Shown here piece by piece: positions 61,146 to 63,754 of a stretch of 63,754 nucleotides of DNA. The stretch comes from Streptococcus phocae. Lineage in GTDB: Bacteria > Bacillota > Bacilli > Lactobacillales > Streptococcaceae. The notes under the pieces are model-generated. The model did not search any database and was not told the origin of the DNA. It saw only the letters and a list, made by a program, of their open reading frames with translations. Position 1 is the stretch's first letter; every line of letters begins with the position of its first letter. The stretch is taken from the NCBI RefSeq assembly GCF_001302265.1, contig NZ_LHQM01000012.1:1-63754 (forward strand), given 5' to 3'. The position numbers and the translations under genes are program-made.

Positions 61146-62468
61146 ATGGAAGATAAGGATGTAATATATGGACGTTTATGGTTAAAAGGTCACTTACCAG
61201 ATGACATAGAGCACACAGCCGATGCGATAGAGAGCACTTATCAGAAAAATAGGAGGTTATATTGTCAACGGTGTAGTGCTCTGATGGAAACCAAGAATCA
61301 GTTACCATCTGGCGCTTACTACTGTCGCAGTTGTATTGTTTTTGGGCGTAACCAATCAGATCGTCCCCTCTATGCTGTAAAACCCAAAGAATTTCCAAAA
61401 GGGGATTATCTTAATTGGCAAGGACAACTCACAACATACCAATCAGAAGTATCAAGAGCATTACTGACGAATATGAAACAGCAAAAGAACAGTTTGGTTC
61501 ATGCAGTCACAGGTGCTGGAAAAACGGAAATGATTTATGCAGCGATTGCAGAAGTTGTTAACACGGGTGGTTGGGTGTGCCTTGCTAGTCCGAGAATTGA
61601 TGTTTGTATAGAATTAAAAAAGCGGCTATCTCGCGATTTTTCGTGTCCAGTGTGTCTAATGCATGCAGATTCCGAGGCCTACCACCGCGCCCCAATCATT
61701 GTCGCAACCACTCACCAGTTAATGAAATTTTACAGAGCTTTTGATTTGCTAATTATTGATGAGGTGGATGCTTTTCCCTTTGTTGGGAATCGCTCCCTTC
61801 AATACGCATCAGAACAAGCTTTAAAGTTAGATGCAGTCAAAATTTTACTGACGGCTACCTCGACTAGCGAACTAGAGCAGCAAGTAGCCAATAAAGAGCT
61901 TGAAAAATTAACCTTGGCAAGACGTTTCCATGGCAAACCGCTCATTGTGCCAGAGTTTAAATTGCTGCTTTCCATGACAAAACACTTAAATCAGAAAAAA
62001 ATACCAAAATCTTTTGTGAAACTAATTGCCCAACAACGAAAAACGACCTACCCGCTCTTAATCTTTTTTCCCATCATTGAACTTGGTGAACAATTTGCTG
62101 AATTGCTCAAAACGTATTTCCCTAAAGAAGCAATAGGCTACGTTTCCAGCCAATCTGAAAACCGACTCGAAACCGTAGAGAGGTTTCGTCACGGTGATAT
62201 TGGTATATTGGTTTCAACCACAATTTTGGAGCGAGGGGTCACATTTCCAAGGGTAGATGTTTTTGTGGTCTTAGCAAATCATAAGGTTTTTAATGCCGCC
62301 AGCTTAATACAAATTGCAGGTAGGGTAGGTAGATCATTAGAACGTCCAGAAGGGCAACTGCTTTTTATTCATGAAGGCATCACAAAAGCAATGAAAAAGT
62401 CTGTTAAAGAAATAAAGCTTATGAACCAAAAAGGGTATTCCAATGAACTGTCTACTGTGCCGAACTGA
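61146..62468 (+). CDS. comFA: Competence DNA-uptake ATPase ComFA
   Basis: DEAD-like helicase that powers entry of single-stranded DNA during transformation. 440 residues: N-terminal four-Cys zinc site (CQRC and CRSC, about 40-65), Walker A VTGAGKTEMIY (about 121), Walker B IIDEVDAFPF, a motif VI region QIAGRVGRSLERPEG. The ATG at 61146 has no ribosome binding site and lies 7 nt after the candidate CIN-box. comFC overlaps its end by 26 nt. Confidence 0.95.
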   Translation: MEDKDVIYGRLWLKGHLPDDIEHTADAIESTYQKNRRLYCQRCSALMETKNQLPSGAYYCRSCIVFGRNQSDRPLYAVKPKEFPKGDYLNWQGQLTTYQSEVSRALLTNMKQQKNSLVHAVTGAGKTEMIYAAIAEVVNTGGWVCLASPRIDVCIELKKRLSRDFSCPVCLMHADSEAYHRAPIIVATTHQLMKFYRAFDLLIIDEVDAFPFVGNRSLQYASEQALKLDAVKILLTATSTSELEQQVANKELEKLTLARRFHGKPLIVPEFKLLLSMTKHLNQKKIPKSFVKLIAQQRKTTYPLLIFFPIIELGEQFAELLKTYFPKEAIGYVSSQSENRLETVERFRHGDIGILVSTTILERGVTFPRVDVFVVLANHKVFNAASLIQIAGRVGRSLERPEGQLLFIHEGITKAMKKSVKEIKLMNQKGYSNELSTVPN

Positions 62469-63108
62469 TTATCACGAAAAAATAACTATAACTGATATTT
62501 TTTTGATGAAAAACCACAAAACCTATGCTTGCCCACCTTGCCAAAATAGTTTTCAAAAAGTAAAAAGCGATTCGTGCCCTAGCTGTGGTAAAAGCAACCA
62601 AAAAAAGCAGTGTCAGGATTGCTTAGACTGGGAAAAACAAGGCCTCCGTGTCGAGCATAGAAGTTTATATAGATACAATTTAGCAATGAAAGACTATTTC
62701 AATCAATATAAGTTTCAAGGAGACTATTGTTTGAGAATGCTTTTTGCTAAAGAACTATCCCAAATAATCACAAAAGACTACAAGGGTTATTTACCTGTTC
62801 CAGTCCCCATAAGTCCAGAACGAATGGATGTAAGGTGTTTTAATCAAGTGACAGCTATTTTGGAGGCAGGAAATATTAAGTATGGCAATTTATTTGAGCG
62901 CACTGGGAGTCTCAAAAAATCTAGCAAAACAAAAAAAGAAAGACTGCAAATGAGTTCCAGTTACCGCTTGCTTCCGAACTGCTCCTTACCAGAACGCATC
63001 TTATTAATTGATGATATCTATACTACAGGTAGCACAATAATGGAACTAAAAAGACAGTTATTGGCAAAAGGGTGTCAGGAGATTAAAAGCTTATCAATTG
63101 CACGTTAA
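62443..63108 (+). CDS. comFC: Competence protein ComFC
   Basis: A 221-residue late competence protein of the phosphoribosyltransferase fold. The N-terminus has a zinc-finger set (CLLC, CPPC, CPSC, CQDC, about residues 3-65). The C-terminal PRTase motif is ILLIDDIYTTGST (about 190-202). It overlaps comFA by 26 nt, so translation is coupled. It works with ComFA at the uptake channel in naturally transformable bacteria. Confidence 0.94.
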   Translation: MNCLLCRTDYHEKITITDIFLMKNHKTYACPPCQNSFQKVKSDSCPSCGKSNQKKQCQDCLDWEKQGLRVEHRSLYRYNLAMKDYFNQYKFQGDYCLRMLFAKELSQIITKDYKGYLPVPVPISPERMDVRCFNQVTAILEAGNIKYGNLFERTGSLKKSSKTKKERLQMSSSYRLLPNCSLPERILLIDDIYTTGSTIMELKRQLLAKGCQEIKSLSIAR

Positions 63109-63111
63109 AAC

Positions 63112-63139
63112 TTGCAAATTTTCATGAAAGCGGTATAAT
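63112..63139 (+). promoter_or_regulatory. Promoter of hibernation factor gene
   Basis: TTGCAA (63112-63117), 16 nt, TATAAT (63134-63139). Confidence 0.8.
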
Positions 63140-63182
63140 AGTATTAACCAAAGCGTATTATACGCAAGAAAAGAGGTGTCTT

Positions 63183-63731
63183 ATGATTAAATTTAGTATT
63201 CGTGGAGAAAACATCGAAGTAACAGAAGCAATTCGCGACTATGTAGAATCAAAACTTGCCAAAATCGAAAAGTATTTTATCGAAGAACAAGAAATAGATA
63301 CACGTGTTAACCTAAAGGTTTACCGTGAAAAAACGTCTAAAGTTGAGGTAACAATTCCTTTGGGTTCAGTAACCCTTAGAGCAGAAGACGTTTCACAAGA
63401 CATGTATGGCTCTATTGATTTGGTTGTTGATAAAATTGAGCGCCAAATTAGGAAAAATAAAACCAAAATTGCCAAAAAACATCGTGAAAAAATTCCAACA
63501 GGACAAGTCTTCACAAAAGAGTTCGAAGCAGAACAATTTGATGAAAGCCCAGAAGTAAGAGTTGTTCGGACCAAACAGGTTACTTTGAAGCCGATGGATA
63601 TCGAAGAAGCTCGCTTACAAATGGAATTGTTAGGACATGACTTCTTCATCTATACAGATGCTGCTGATGGAGAAACCAATATTCTTTATCGCCGTGAAGA
63701 TGGTAATTTAGGACTAATCGAAGTAAATTAA
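63183..63731 (+). CDS. hpf: Ribosome hibernation promoting factor, long form
   Basis: Binds the 30S decoding site and, through its C-terminal domain, pairs 70S ribosomes into inactive 100S particles in stationary phase. 182 residues: N-terminal S30AE domain (about 1-105, IKFSIRGENIEVTEAIRDYVESKLAKIEKYF) and the C-terminal dimerisation domain (about 125-182, LKPMDIEEARLQMELLGHDFFIY). GAGGTG ribosome binding site and its own promoter. It commonly follows comFC in streptococci. Confidence 0.96.
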   Translation: MIKFSIRGENIEVTEAIRDYVESKLAKIEKYFIEEQEIDTRVNLKVYREKTSKVEVTIPLGSVTLRAEDVSQDMYGSIDLVVDKIERQIRKNKTKIAKKHREKIPTGQVFTKEFEAEQFDESPEVRVVRTKQVTLKPMDIEEARLQMELLGHDFFIYTDAADGETNILYRREDGNLGLIEVN

Positions 63732-63754
63732 TTTAAATAACAAGAATACAAAAG

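Overview
This window looks like core chromosome of a pyogenic-group Streptococcus, close to S. pyogenes, S. dysgalactiae or S. canis. The evidence is low G+C, strong AAGGAGG-type ribosome binding sites, extended -10 promoters, and streptococcal genes such as mapZ, gpsB, pbp2x, pbp1A, stp-stk, liaFSR, luxS and a HAD-cyclophilin fusion. I cannot fix the species from sequence alone. No tRNA, rRNA operon, prophage, insertion sequence or CRISPR array is visible.

Layout. 1-5.4 kb: a proline-rich membrane protein, a Na/phosphate symporter, nagA behind a NagR-type operator, an aldo/keto reductase and a small membrane methyltransferase-like protein. 5.4-9.5 kb: a glycine T-box leader and glyQS, then two small proteins. 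9.5-14.1 kb: glpK (without glpO or glpF), a fructose-6-phosphate aldolase-like gene and transketolase, with CcpA (cre) sites at glpK and tkt. 14.2-16.9 kb: an ABC exporter behind a leader of about 250 nt. 16.9-25.2 kb: proBA, the division/wall cluster rsmH-ftsL-pbp2x-mraY, and a DEAD-box helicase. 25.2-28.3 kb: a small exported protein and an amino-acid ABC importer whose binding-protein gene is frameshifted at an A10 tract. 28.4-33.6 kb: DUF4059, trxB, pncB-nadE (NAD salvage) and pepC. 33.7-40.6 kb: a wall and division region with recU-pbp1A (minus), ypsA, gpsB, the RNase P RNA, rlmL and mapZ. 40.6-44.8 kb: luxS, then a gntP/hydroxybutyrate dehydrogenase pair divergent from a LysR regulator. 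44.9-59.3 kb: RNase Y; gmk, rpoZ, priA, fmt, rsmB, stp and stk; liaFSR; the HAD-cyclophilin gene; an S1-domain protein. 59.4-63.7 kb: cysteine synthase, YigZ, the late competence genes comFA-comFC, and the ribosome hibernation factor.

Most of the window is housekeeping. The signals most worth following are: the A10 tract that breaks, or switches, the binding-protein gene; promoters whose -10 lies only 6-7 nt from the start codon of proB, rsmH and comFA (probable leaderless mRNAs); a clean dre operator on the nagA promoter; a perfect cre palindrome at the predicted start of the hydroxybutyrate dehydrogenase transcript, together with an unusual inverted repeat and a structured intercistronic gap in that operon; the long ABC-exporter leader; and glpK standing alone. 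I do not see a clearly new multi-gene system.
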